DNA from: Streptantibioticus parmotrematis
GTDB taxonomy: Bacteria; Actinomycetota; Actinomycetes; Streptomycetales; Streptomycetaceae
NCBI RefSeq assembly: GCF_019890615.1
Contig: NZ_JAINVZ010000008.1
Location: forward strand, 222,109-286,108
Length of the DNA: 64,000 nucleotides
Direction of reading: 5' to 3'
Shown one piece after another: positions 16,769-25,811 of the stretch. A program made the translations under genes and the position numbers. A model generated the notes under the pieces. The model did no database searches. It had not been told where the DNA came from and was given only the letters and a program-made list of their open reading frames with translations. Positions within the stretch are counted from its first letter, which is position 1; the number at the start of each line of letters is the position of its first letter.

Positions 16769-17016
16769 GCGCTGTCCTTGTGCGGTGTGGTGATGGTGTC
16801 GAGGAAGGCGCTGACTTCGCCGAGGGAGGAGCCGATGTTGATGTTGTCGTCTCCCACCGGGTGGCCGGTCCGCTCCTCGCAGATGACGGCGAGTTCGGCG
16901 AGGGCCAGGGAGTCCAGTTCGAGGTCTTCGAAGGTGGCTTCGGGGGTGATGCTTTCGCTGGGGACGCCGAGGGAGTCGGTGAGGGCCTCTTTGAGCAGGT
17001 CGTTGATGTCGCTCAT
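16765..17016 (-). CDS. Acyl carrier protein
   Basis: An 83-residue ACP with the phosphopantetheine attachment site at Ser36 in the LELDSLALAEL motif, preceded by the usual helix I (INDLLKEALTDSLGV). Two adjacent ATG codons are possible; the second (17016) is better spaced from AGGAG and overlaps the stop of the upstream reductase gene. Downstream it overlaps the KAS gene by four bases. The three genes thus form a tight reductase-ACP-KAS unit at the left edge of the lipid cluster. The strongly acidic helix II after Ser36 is typical of type II carriers. Confidence 0.93.
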   Translation of the reverse strand: MSDINDLLKEALTDSLGVPSESITPEATFEDLELDSLALAELAVICEERTGHPVGDDNINIGSSLGEVSAFLDTITTPHKDSA

Positions 17017-18173
17017 CATGGACTCCTGTGGAGGGGAGGGCTGTTGGTGGTCCGGCAGGCGCAGGGGCTGGCGTGGGTGCCCAGGGCGGCGAGCAGGTAG
17101 GGGTGGGTGAGCCGTGGCGGGTCGGGCAGGTGCCACAGGACACGGTGGTAGTTGGTGCGGTCGTAGGTGTGCCGGAGGTGGGTGTAGAGGTGCGCTCCTC
17201 GGCTCAGGCGCCGCATGGCGTTCTCCAGCGGAGTGGGGTGGTCGAGGTGCTCGGCCATGGTGAGCCGGACGCACGGCAGTTGCGGGACCAGGGCGTCGAG
17301 CAACCGCGGAACGGGCGTCCCACGAGGGTGCACGAGGTGGATGACCTCGGGGCCGGCGCGGTGGGGGAGCGCGGCGTCGGTCAGCTCGACGAGTGCCTGG
17401 GCGGCGTGCTCCACCTGGAGGATGTTCAGGCTTGACTCGGGGCTTCCGTGGACGCGTGCGGTGACAGGGTGCGTAGGCGCGAAGGGAGTTGCCTGGGTGC
17501 CGCGTGCTGTGGCGAGCTGGAGCTGTCGAGCCGCCGCGCCCAAGGCCTGAAGAGGGTGCCTGGGCGCGCTCGGCTGCCGGAGGCTGTCGGTGGCGAGCAC
17601 GCTCGGACGGATGATGACGGTCGTCCGGCCCGTGCGCTGGGCGTACCTCCGCACAAGGAGTTCTGCTTCGTGCTTGGTGCGCTCGTACCGGGTCAAGGAT
17701 GGTCCCGGCGTGGCCTTGACGGCCTCGCGGACGACACCGGTGGTGCCCGCACCCGCGACGTAGGCCGTGCTGATGTGGAGCAGTCGGATATGACGGCCGG
17801 CGGCTTCGGCCAGGCGCAGGATGTGGCGTGTGCCGACGACGTTGGTCTCGTTCAGTTCCTCCGGTGATGTGTCGAAGGCCATCAGGCCGGCGAGGTGGGC
17901 CAGCCGTGAGGTCTGGGAGGCCAGAGCGGCGTAGACGCGTCCGTCGAGCGCCAGACCCGGATCAGCGAGATCGATCTGGACCGGCTTGACGCGGCGCAGG
18001 TGCTGTTCGTCGATGGGCCATCTGGTCGCGGTGAGAGCCGATTTGAGACGTTCGCGAGCCACAGCGGGGCTGTCGCGTCCCAGCGCGACCACGCGGTCGT
18101 GGCGGCGCTGGACGAGGTACGCGGCCAGGTAGTGCGAGCCGAAGAAACCTGTGGCTCCGGTGAGGACGAGCAT
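17016..18173 (-). CDS. NAD(P)-dependent thioester-reductase-like SDR
   Basis: A 385-residue extended short-chain dehydrogenase. The Rossmann start MLVLTGATGFFGSHYLAAYL carries the nucleotide-binding GxxGxxG (residues 6-12); the catalytic Tyr163/Lys167 lie in RYERTKHEAE, with STAYVAG before it. The N-terminus resembles the reductive-release (Lys2/CAR/male sterility, NAD_binding_4) group, which reduces acyl thioesters to aldehydes or alcohols. An ordinary sterol-dehydrogenase-like reductase is the alternative. The immediately following ACP and KAS genes, with overlapping start and stop codons, argue for action on an acyl-ACP. The C-terminal ~100 residues are Pro/His/Arg-rich and unlike the family core. 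Confidence 0.8.
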   Translation of the reverse strand: MLVLTGATGFFGSHYLAAYLVQRRHDRVVALGRDSPAVARERLKSALTATRWPIDEQHLRRVKPVQIDLADPGLALDGRVYAALASQTSRLAHLAGLMAFDTSPEELNETNVVGTRHILRLAEAAGRHIRLLHISTAYVAGAGTTGVVREAVKATPGPSLTRYERTKHEAELLVRRYAQRTGRTTVIIRPSVLATDSLRQPSAPRHPLQALGAAARQLQLATARGTQATPFAPTHPVTARVHGSPESSLNILQVEHAAQALVELTDAALPHRAGPEVIHLVHPRGTPVPRLLDALVPQLPCVRLTMAEHLDHPTPLENAMRRLSRGAHLYTHLRHTYDRTNYHRVLWHLPDPPRLTHPYLLAALGTHASPCACRTTNSPPLHRSP

Positions 18174-18194
18174 CGTCGGCGGACCCCTTCCGTG

Positions 18195-19700
18195 TCAGTT
18201 GCGGTGAAGGTGACGCCAGACGGCCGCGGCGACGAGCGCGCTCGCGCACATCCGCAGTCGCCGGTCGGTGCGGTGGTCGACCAGGGAGAAGCGCCGTCGC
18301 ACGGGGAAGTGCTGAAGAGTGAGTTCGCCCGCCGTCAGGCTCCGGCCGAAGGTTCGGGCATCCGCCAGTCCGTTCTCGACGGCTGCGGTCGCGTGCAGCA
18401 GGCCGTATCCCAGTCGCGCCGGAGAGATGGTCTCCTCCAGGTAGTGGGCGACGATGCGTGGCGTGTGTCGCACGAGGACATCGGTGACGGAGACCTGCGG
18501 GGCGAGGTAGCGGGCGGCTCCCTCGACGTTGGAGAACGACTTGCCCAGCAGGCCGACCATCGGGCTGGTCTGGATGCCGCGTCTGGTGGAGTAGCGCAGG
18601 AGAGTCGACAGTGACGCGCCGAAACGCAGGTGCTCGAGGGAGAGACCGTGCAGGGTGGGTACGAGAGAGGCCATGTCCTGTTCGAAGCCCGAGATGTCGG
18701 CCCAGGGCGTGGGGCGTCCCATGTCGGTCCATGAGCGGGCGACAGCTCGCGCGTCGTTGTGGGCGAGTCCCAGGAGCGTCATCATCAGGGACATGCTGAG
18801 CTGCCGGTCGATGCGGCCCACCATCCCCCAGTCGATCATGGTGGTGGGACCGCCCGGAGTCACGAAGATGTTGCCCGGGTGGGGGTCGGCGTGGAAGAAC
18901 CGGTGCGTGAAGTAGCCCCGGTACATGAAGGCGATCAGATCCGTCCCGATCCGCTCGCGCTCCTCCTCCTTGAAGTCCGCGGGGTCCGCGTCACGGATGC
19001 TGGTACCGGGGGCTCTGGTCTGGATCAGGATGTGGGGGGTCGCGTGGACGACGCGCGGGACCTGGATGTCCGCGGGGGAGCGGACCTCTTCGCGGGCGCG
19101 TTCCATGTTGGCGGCCTCGAGGGTGAAGTCGAGCTCGTGTCGCATGGCGTCGAAGATGACCGCCAGCATGGCGTCGAAGTCGATGGTCGCGTTGAGGACG
19201 GGGGCACCCCGGGCGAAGAGGCGGGTGATCCGCCGTACCAGCCTCATGTCCGCGGCCATCGTCTGCAGGACACCCGGCCGTTGTACCTTGACGACCACGG
19301 GCAGGCCGTCGTGGAGGGTCGCGCCGTAGGCCTGGGCGAGCGACGCGCTCCCGAGAGGGCGCGACGTGTCGAAGTGGGAGAAGCGCTGTGGCCAGCCGGA
19401 CCCCAACTCGTCGTCGAGTACGGGCCGCAGGCGGGGGAAGGGGATCGCCGGGGCGCTGTCGTGCAGACCTTCCAGTTGCGACGCGACGGCCGGCGGGATG
19501 AGGTCCGGACGGGTCGACAGGATCTGTCCCACCTTGATGTACAAGGGCCCGAGGCTCTCCAGGGCGGCACGCAGCCGCGGGCCGCGATCAGCCGCACCAG
19601 GTTCCTGGCGCCCCCGCAGAACGCGTAAGCCATCGCTGAGCTCGTCACCGACGAGCTCGGCGAGCACCCGCAGCAGGAGACGACCGCGTCGAGGCAGCAC
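18195..19700 (-). CDS. UbiB/AarF/ABC1-family atypical kinase (copy 1)
   Basis: A 501-residue member of the ADCK/UbiB protein-kinase-like family, known for ATPase-dependent roles in isoprenoid lipid (ubiquinone) biosynthesis and membrane lipid handling. Family-specific features are intact: KxGQ motif KVGQ (56-59), Ala-rich loop GSASLAQAY replacing the P-loop, VVVKVQRPG with the catalytic Lys, HADPHPGNIF catalytic loop, IDWGMVGR metal-binding motif. A short hydrophobic stretch (ALVAAAVW) lies near the C-terminus. GTG 19700 is used: AGGAGGAAGA precedes it, and the start then aligns with that of the homologue at 45705. It is only 21 bp upstream of the SDR gene and probably co-transcribed with reductase, ACP and KAS. 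Confidence 0.92.
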   Translation of the reverse strand: MLPRRGRLLLRVLAELVGDELSDGLRVLRGRQEPGAADRGPRLRAALESLGPLYIKVGQILSTRPDLIPPAVASQLEGLHDSAPAIPFPRLRPVLDDELGSGWPQRFSHFDTSRPLGSASLAQAYGATLHDGLPVVVKVQRPGVLQTMAADMRLVRRITRLFARGAPVLNATIDFDAMLAVIFDAMRHELDFTLEAANMERAREEVRSPADIQVPRVVHATPHILIQTRAPGTSIRDADPADFKEEERERIGTDLIAFMYRGYFTHRFFHADPHPGNIFVTPGGPTTMIDWGMVGRIDRQLSMSLMMTLLGLAHNDARAVARSWTDMGRPTPWADISGFEQDMASLVPTLHGLSLEHLRFGASLSTLLRYSTRRGIQTSPMVGLLGKSFSNVEGAARYLAPQVSVTDVLVRHTPRIVAHYLEETISPARLGYGLLHATAAVENGLADARTFGRSLTAGELTLQHFPVRRRFSLVDHRTDRRLRMCASALVAAAVWRHLHRN

Positions 19701-19715
19701 TCTTCCTCCTTCCTG

Positions 19716-19779
19716 GGCGTAGCCACGTGCTTCCTGGGCGTAGCCACGTGACGGGCGGCCGCAAAGGCGTAGCCACGTG
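19716..19779. repeat. Three direct copies of GGCGTAGCCACGTG upstream of the UbiB-like gene
   Basis: Identical 14-mers at 19716-19729, 19737-19750 and 19766-19779. Each contains the palindrome CACGTG; flanks are also partly repeated (TTCCTG before copies 1-2, ACGGGCGGCCGCAAAG-like after copies 2-3). They sit directly in front of the UbiB-like start codon (5' leader on the minus strand). They may be regulator-binding iterons or simple local duplications. Confidence 0.85.
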
Positions 19780-20717
19780 ACGGGGCGGCCGCAAAGTCCT
19801 TCGGCAGCGGCTTCGATCCGCCGACGCGACCTTCCTCCTGATCTCTTGGTGCCGTTGCCCGAGCCGGTTTTCGTTCTCTGCGCGCCGGAAATCCCAGCGA
19901 CGTGACACGGCGCAAGGGGATTCATGGCGCCGTCGTTTCCGGTTACCTGTCGGGCGGGGAAGTTCTTCGTCCTCGACCTTCCGGGCGTAATTATCGTCCT
20001 CGACTATGCATACCACTCGGGGGCCGGGCCAGCCAGTGGCCAGGGGGCGCACGGAAGCGCTCAAAACAAATACGCGCCTCGGGCGGTAATCCGGCACTAC
20101 TCGGAAAGAACAAGCGTTCAATTGCCGTATGGCAACATTTGAAAGTCGAGATCATCTGTGCACCGTCCGTCACAACGGTTCCCCGCTCGGACGGCACTGC
20201 GGGGGGGGGGCACAACAGGGTGACCGACCCCTCCGAAGGGCCTTCCTCATGGCTGCTGCCTGGCGATGTCCCAGTCCGGTGCTTCCTGAGATGCCGAACG
20301 AGCCGGTCTCGCCGCCCGTCTTCTCAAGGCGGGCAGCCCCCGGCCTTCCGTCTCGGTGCCGGTGTCCATCGCCCTCAGTGACACGGATCGGGGAGGTGTT
20401 TCTGCGTCGAATGCGAATGGAGTTTCTTCCGTGACGACCAATAGCGTGCACGACATGTCAAACGTTATTTATCGGACATGTTGGTCAAGGTCTTGCCGGG
20501 GTGCCTCAGGAAAGCGCACGGTTGAATCTGGCAAACCGGAAAGGGCTCGTGCGGCGACGTATGCCTCCCTGTGTCGCGCGAGCCTTCGGTAACTCCCTCA
20601 AAAGGGTCCGCAGCAGTCATGGGCCGCTCTTCGCGTCTCCCCATCGCGTCTTTTCCACGTCGACTTCCGAGTGCGAACCCCCCTTTCTGTCTCTCTTCAT
20701 TGCCAAGGAGGAAGAGC
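19780..20717. other. Long intergenic region between divergent UbiB-like and ALDH-P450 genes
   Basis: About 940 bp with no convincing gene on either strand. It should contain divergent promoters for both halves of the left cluster arm. It holds a run of ten G residues (20201-20210) and an inverted repeat at 20453-20481. Short frames here lack ribosome sites and coding character. Confidence 0.55.
20453..20481. promoter_or_regulatory. Inverted repeat ACATGTC-N15-GACATGT
   Basis: Seven-base arms 20453-20459 and 20475-20481 flank an AT-richer spacer (AAACGTTATTTATCG), about 240 bp before the ALDH-P450 start. Dyad symmetry with AT-rich centre in a GC-rich genome suggests a regulator site or promoter; no family is recognised. 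Confidence 0.4.
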
Positions 20718-23660
20718 ATGGCTGTGTCCGACGGCTTTCTCACCCGCACGCCGGTGACGGAGGCGATTCCCTACGACTTCGCCTCCTACGTCGCCTGCCG
20801 CGAGATGCCGGCCGACGAGGGCTGGGCGTACGCCGTGCGTGCGTCGGCCCTGGTGGACGATCCGCTCGGCGCGACCGCCTATCTGCGCTCCCTCAACGCG
20901 GGAAGCATGTCCCCGCAGGAGCTGCCGGAAGTCGTGCTCGGCAGGTGCGCGCTGGCCTCCGGGGCGCAGATGGAACAGGCCCTGCGGGAAGCGTCGCTGG
21001 CGGCGCCCACGTGGGCTGCCGTGCCGTTCGAGGAACGGTCGCGCTTCGCGGCCCTGTTCAGGAAGGCCTTCACGGAGCACGCGCCCGAACTGGTCCGCCT
21101 GCTCGTCGGAGAGGGGCACCCCCTGCGGCTGGCCATGTCGGAGGTCTCCAACATCCTCGCGTTCTTCAGTCCGGAGACGACCGGCTGGTGCGCCCGCCAG
21201 ATGCACACGGAGATCGCGGACGGACGGCGGCGTCTGGTACTCCGACGGCAGCCGGACGGAGTGGTGTGCGTTCAGCCTCCCCAGAACACCCCGCTGGTGA
21301 GCGTGGCGGCCGCCCTGCAAGCGGTGATCGCGGGCAACTGCCTGGTCTTCCGCCTCTCCCGGCAAGCTCCGTTGGCGGCCATGTACCTCGTCCAACGCGT
21401 CGCAGGCCCGGTGCTGGCCGCTCTCGGCGCGCCCGCCGGGGTGCTGTCGGCGCTGTGCGGTGAACCCGCAGCCACCTTGCGGACCTGGCTGGACAGTCCG
21501 CTGGTCGACGACCTCTTCTACTTCGGGGACAGCACCCGCGGCCTGCGGCTGGAGGCGGACTGCCTGGCACGGGGGAAGAAGCCCGTCCTCGAACTCGCCG
21601 GCAACGACGTGGTGGTGGTGTGGCGCGACGCCGACCTGGACCGTGCGGTCGAGGCCTTGAGCGAGTCCTTCTACGCGGCCGGCCAGATCTGCTGCGCGCC
21701 CAACCTGGTCGTGGTGCACCCCGCCGTGGCCGACGTCCTGCTGCACCGCCTGCTCCAGGCCGTCAGCGGCATCCGCCCCGGATACCCGGAGGACCCGGAG
21801 GTGGTGCTGGTTCCCTCGTTCAGCAGCGCGGGATACGACCGCGCGCTGGCCGATGCCCGAGGGCAGGGCGCCCACGTGCTGTGCGGAGGACGCCACCTCG
21901 ACGTCCACGGCGAGGAGCGGGACACGGGGGTCTTCCTGGAACCTGCCCTGGTGCGGGTGGACGGCTTCGAGAAGGCGGGACGGCTGCGGTCCGTCCAGGA
22001 CGAGACCTTCTTCCCCCTCCTGACCGTCATCGTCCCCGACCCCCGCGGTGACGGCTCTGCGCTCGACGGCGTCCTCGCCTTCGCCGGGGCCAACCCGCAC
22101 GGCCTGCGCTGCTCCCTGTGGAGCGCGGACGCACAGGTCCACGAGCAGTTCATGCGGCGAGTGACCCGCTACGGCCAACTGCGGATCAACGACTCGCACC
22201 TGGTGTGCGGCCCCTACCTGTCCAACCACGGCGGCACGGGCCGCAGCGGCGGAGCCTTCGGCGAGGCCAACTACCCGATGCTGCGCACCAGTCACCTGCA
22301 GACCGTCTCCGTCGCCGACGACGTCTCACCGCTGGCGGCTCTGACCGAGGCCTTCGACAAGGAGATCGGCGTCGCCCGCGCGCAGTGCGGACCGCGCGCC
22401 GCGGGGCGCGCCACCCACAACCACCCCCGGGGCTGGCCGCCCGAGGACCTGCCCGGAGGACTGCCCGCCCCCTTCACCGAGCGATTCCAGCAGGACCCGC
22501 ACCCCACGCTGCGCTGGTTCCGCGAGAACCGCCCCGTCAGCCGGATCGCCACCCCCGACGGGCCCGGGTGGCTGCTGACGCGCTACGACGACGTACGCCA
22601 GGCCCACCGCGATCCGCGGGTCAGCTGCGACAGCAAACGAACGCCGGCCGGCATCCTGTGGGGCGGCGAATGGCCCGAGGAGCTACGGCAACGCCTCTTC
22701 ACCCACCTGCTGGACACCGACGATCCCCGGCACGGCGAACTGCGCCGCCTCATGGCGCCTTTGTTCACCCCGAAGCGTCAGACGGAGTGGCAGCGGCACA
22801 TCGCCCGGATCGTCAACGAGCGCATCGACGCGATGGCTCCCCGGGGCCGGGCGGACCTGCTGGCCGAAGTCGCCTATCCCCTCGGCGCGAACGTGCTCTT
22901 CTCCGTCCTGGGCGCACCCGTCCCCGACCTCGTCCAGCTTCGCTCCGTCACCTGGCGCCTGGTGGACTGGAACACCACCGTCCCCTACTTCCGCGCCATG
23001 GCGTACCAAGCGGCGGCCATGATCGGCGAGGTCATCGCCGACAAACGGCTGCGTCCCGGCGAGGACCTGCTCTCCCTGCTGGTGCGCGCCCGCGACGACG
23101 AGCACCTCATCACCGAGGACGAACTGCACGGCATGTTCCTGTTGATGCTGGTCGCCGGACAGGATCCCAGCATCAACAGCGTCGGGAACAGCATGCTCAC
23201 CCTGCTGACCCACCCCGAACAGGCCGCCGCGTTGCGTGCGGAACCGGAACTCATCTTCTCCGGAGTCAACGAGCTGCTGCGCTACAACAGCCCTCTGACG
23301 TTCACCAGTTGGCGGGGCACCCTGGAGCCGGTCGAATTCAGCGGCGTCACCGTGCCCGCCAACGAATCCCTGATCGTCTCCCTGGGATCCGCGAACCGCG
23401 ACGCCGCGCAGTTCCACGACCCCGACGCCATCGACCTGCGGCGCAGCCCCAACCACCACGTGGCGTACGGCCATGGAGCCCACTACTGCCTGGGCGCGCA
23501 GATCGGCCGGCTCACCGCCGAGACCGCCATCGCGACGCTGCTGCGTCGTCTGCCCGACCTGCGCCTGAACGGTCCGGTGCGCTTCCGGCCCGGCCAGTTC
23601 GAACGCGGTCTGGAAGCCCTGCCCGTCGCCTGGGACCCGACCGCCGTCCAGCCCGGCTGA
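20718..23660 (+). CDS. Fused aldehyde dehydrogenase-cytochrome P450
   Basis: A 980-residue bifunctional protein; AAGGAGGAAGAG precedes ATG 20718. Residues ~1-545 are an aldehyde dehydrogenase-superfamily domain: catalytic Cys325 in AAGQICCAPNLVVVH, general-base Glu in VLELAGNDVVVV, and DETFFPLLTVIVPD as in the EETFGP motif. Residues ~570-980 are a P450: ExxR in NELLRYNSP and the haem-binding loop YGHGAHYCLGAQIGR with thiolate Cys924. The I-helix reads LMLVAGQDPSINSVG, lacking the usual acid-Thr pair in normal spacing. The reading frame is continuous with no stop or internal ribosome site at the junction. ALDH-type domains oxidise aldehydes or, in acyl-reductase members, reduce acyl thioesters; followed by ACP and acyl-AMP ligase genes, an acyl-derived aldehyde is a plausible shared intermediate (inference). 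Confidence 0.92.
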   Translation: MAVSDGFLTRTPVTEAIPYDFASYVACREMPADEGWAYAVRASALVDDPLGATAYLRSLNAGSMSPQELPEVVLGRCALASGAQMEQALREASLAAPTWAAVPFEERSRFAALFRKAFTEHAPELVRLLVGEGHPLRLAMSEVSNILAFFSPETTGWCARQMHTEIADGRRRLVLRRQPDGVVCVQPPQNTPLVSVAAALQAVIAGNCLVFRLSRQAPLAAMYLVQRVAGPVLAALGAPAGVLSALCGEPAATLRTWLDSPLVDDLFYFGDSTRGLRLEADCLARGKKPVLELAGNDVVVVWRDADLDRAVEALSESFYAAGQICCAPNLVVVHPAVADVLLHRLLQAVSGIRPGYPEDPEVVLVPSFSSAGYDRALADARGQGAHVLCGGRHLDVHGEERDTGVFLEPALVRVDGFEKAGRLRSVQDETFFPLLTVIVPDPRGDGSALDGVLAFAGANPHGLRCSLWSADAQVHEQFMRRVTRYGQLRINDSHLVCGPYLSNHGGTGRSGGAFGEANYPMLRTSHLQTVSVADDVSPLAALTEAFDKEIGVARAQCGPRAAGRATHNHPRGWPPEDLPGGLPAPFTERFQQDPHPTLRWFRENRPVSRIATPDGPGWLLTRYDDVRQAHRDPRVSCDSKRTPAGILWGGEWPEELRQRLFTHLLDTDDPRHGELRRLMAPLFTPKRQTEWQRHIARIVNERIDAMAPRGRADLLAEVAYPLGANVLFSVLGAPVPDLVQLRSVTWRLVDWNTTVPYFRAMAYQAAAMIGEVIADKRLRPGEDLLSLLVRARDDEHLITEDELHGMFLLMLVAGQDPSINSVGNSMLTLLTHPEQAAALRAEPELIFSGVNELLRYNSPLTFTSWRGTLEPVEFSGVTVPANESLIVSLGSANRDAAQFHDPDAIDLRRSPNHHVAYGHGAHYCLGAQIGRLTAETAIATLLRRLPDLRLNGPVRFRPGQFERGLEALPVAWDPTAVQPG

Positions 23661-23724
23661 CAGCGGACGCCCACCCCGGTGACGGACAGAGGATCGCGTG
23701 AACGTCCAGCGAAGGAGACAGGCC

Positions 23725-24033
23725 GTGGACCGGGAAACCATCCTCACCGAACTGACCGAGATCGTGCGCGACACCCTCGACCTGGCTGTTCCCGAGATCT
23801 CCGAAGGCATGTCCCTCGAACGCGACCTGGAACTGGACTCCTTGCGGATGGTCCAGCTCGCCGTGGCCGCTGAGGACCGCTTCGGTGTGATCATCGCCGA
23901 GGAGGAGACCTGGGACCTGCACACCATCGCCGACGCCGTCACGCTGATCCAGCGTGCCCTCAGGCGGCAGCGGCCCGCAGCCCCTGACCACGCCGGCGGG
24001 CAGACCCGGGCCGAGGACGGGGTGCGATGGTGA
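23725..24033 (+). CDS. Acyl carrier protein
   Basis: A 102-residue ACP. GTG 23725 follows GAAGGAG at good spacing; an earlier GTG (23698) would add nine residues. The phosphopantetheine Ser39 is in RDLELDSLRMVQL, and helix I reads TILTELTEIVRDTLDL. The last 20 residues are a flexible tail. Its stop overlaps the start of the acyl-AMP ligase by seven bases, so the ligase most likely charges this carrier. Confidence 0.92.
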   Translation: MDRETILTELTEIVRDTLDLAVPEISEGMSLERDLELDSLRMVQLAVAAEDRFGVIIAEEETWDLHTIADAVTLIQRALRRQRPAAPDHAGGQTRAEDGVRW

Positions 24034-25811
24034 GGACCTTCGTGGACTGTCTGCACGAGCAAGCCGCACGCTACGGCCGCACCCGTTGGTACGCGTACGT
24101 GGAGGACCACCGCGGGGTCCTGACCGAGACCGGTCGCGTCACCTACCGGGAGCTCGACGGGCGCGCCCTGCACCTCGGCTCGGCGCTCACCGCGAACGAC
24201 GCGACGGACCGCGCGGTACTCCTGCTCTACCCGGCGGGCCCGCAGTTCCTGACCGCCTTCTTCGGATGCCTCTACGCACGGGCCATCGCCGTCCCCGCGC
24301 CCCTGCCCGCCACGGACCCCCGGGCTCTGGAGCGGGCCGAACGCATCATCCACGACGCCGACGTCCGGCTCATCCTGACCGACGCCGCACACCGGGACCG
24401 TATCCGGCGCTGGCTGCGGGCAACGGGCCTGCACCACACGGTGCGGTGTCTCGCCACCGACGCCGCGCATCTGCCGCCCCCGCGTCCCCGGACCGCCTTA
24501 CCCGCGGTGACGCCGGCCACCACCGCGTACCTCCAGTACACCTCCGGCTCCACCAGCGAGCCGCGAGGAGTGGTCGTCTCCCACGGCAACCTCACGCACA
24601 ATTCCACCCAGATCAACGAACTCATCCGCGCACCCCATGAAGGCACGGGAGCCGGGTGGCTGCCCCACTACCACGACATGGGTCTGGTCGGTCAGCTCCT
24701 CCAGCCGCTCTACACCGGCGGCAACATGGTGATCGCGTCCCCGCTGGCCTTCGTCGTCCGCCCGCGCCTCTGGCTCGAGATGATCAACCGGTACCGGGCT
24801 CGCGCCACCATGGCACCCAACTTCGCCTACGAGTGGCTCCTTCGCTCCCTGCGGGACGACGATCTGAAAGACCTCGACCTGTCGTGCCTGGAGTGGGCGC
24901 TCAACGGTGCCGAGCCGGTACGCCCGAACACCATGCGCCGACTCACCGAGCTCCTCGAGCCCCGGGGCCTCGACCCCCGGGTGTGGGCCCCCGCCTACGG
25001 CATGGCCGAAGCCACGCTCCTGGTGACCGGCACGCCGCGGGACGCCGGATCCCATCTCCAACGCTTCGACATCGCCCGACTCGAGCACCACCACGCCGTA
25101 CCGGCGAGTGGAGCCCACACCACGGAACTCGCCTCCAGCGGCCGTCCGGTGGGCAACGACGTACGCATCGTCGACACCACCACAAGGGCACCCCTGCCCG
25201 ACGGCCGCGTGGGCGAGATCTGGGTGGCGAGCGCCAGCATCGCCCAGGGCTACTGGCGCTCACCCGAAGCGACCCGACAGACCTTCCACGGCCGACTGGC
25301 CGACGGCAGCGGCCCCTACCTGCGCACCGGCGACCTCGGTTTCAGCCTGAAGGGAGAGCTCTACGTCACCGGACGACTCAAAGAAGTGATCATCGTCCAC
25401 GGACGCAACCTGTACCCGCACGACATCGAGGAAGCCGCCCGGCACGCACACCCGGCAGCCGGCACCGCGGCAGCCTTCGGCCTCCAGGCGGACGGCGAAC
25501 ACATCGTCGTCATCCAGGAGATCCGTGACCAGGACCTCGGCGCGCTCACCGAGTCCGAACTGGCGCAACGCGTCAAGAAGGCCGTCGCCCGGTCCACCGG
25601 GGTCCACCCCAGCGTCCTGCTCGTGCCCCGCAACACCATCCCCCGCACGACCAGTGGCAAGATCCGCCGCTCACACCTGAAATCCCTCGTCCTTGCGGGG
25701 GAGGCCGCCATCCGTCACGCGGACACCCATCCCCGCGTCGCGGCGGCCCTCACCCCGCAGAACCCTCAAGGCCACATCACACAACCTCAACCGAACGGAC
25801 GAACGCCATGA
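24027..25811 (+). CDS. Fatty acyl-AMP ligase (FAAL)
   Basis: A 594-residue ANL-superfamily adenylating enzyme that activates a free fatty acid with ATP and passes it to an ACP rather than to CoA. Seen: the P-loop YTSGSTSEPRGVVVSHGNL, HYHDMGLVGQLLQPLYTGG, YGMAEATLLVTG (the FAAL form of the adenylate-binding motif), RTGDLGF, and the hinge GRLKEVIIVHGRNLYPHDIE, ending with TTSGKIRR and its catalytic Lys. The VIIVHGRNLYPHDIE hinge is typical of FAAL rather than acyl-CoA ligases. It overlaps the upstream ACP and the downstream small gene (ATGA), placing all three in one operon with the ALDH-P450 gene. Confidence 0.93.
   Translation: MVRTFVDCLHEQAARYGRTRWYAYVEDHRGVLTETGRVTYRELDGRALHLGSALTANDATDRAVLLLYPAGPQFLTAFFGCLYARAIAVPAPLPATDPRALERAERIIHDADVRLILTDAAHRDRIRRWLRATGLHHTVRCLATDAAHLPPPRPRTALPAVTPATTAYLQYTSGSTSEPRGVVVSHGNLTHNSTQINELIRAPHEGTGAGWLPHYHDMGLVGQLLQPLYTGGNMVIASPLAFVVRPRLWLEMINRYRARATMAPNFAYEWLLRSLRDDDLKDLDLSCLEWALNGAEPVRPNTMRRLTELLEPRGLDPRVWAPAYGMAEATLLVTGTPRDAGSHLQRFDIARLEHHHAVPASGAHTTELASSGRPVGNDVRIVDTTTRAPLPDGRVGEIWVASASIAQGYWRSPEATRQTFHGRLADGSGPYLRTGDLGFSLKGELYVTGRLKEVIIVHGRNLYPHDIEEAARHAHPAAGTAAAFGLQADGEHIVVIQEIRDQDLGALTESELAQRVKKAVARSTGVHPSVLLVPRNTIPRTTSGKIRRSHLKSLVLAGEAAIRHADTHPRVAAALTPQNPQGHITQPQPNGRTP

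Noticed and set aside
19701..19925. N-terminal extension of the UbiB-like kinase to 19925
   Set aside because: The extra 75 residues translate the 14-mer repeats and have no counterpart in the homologue at 45705; a strong ribosome site precedes GTG 19700.
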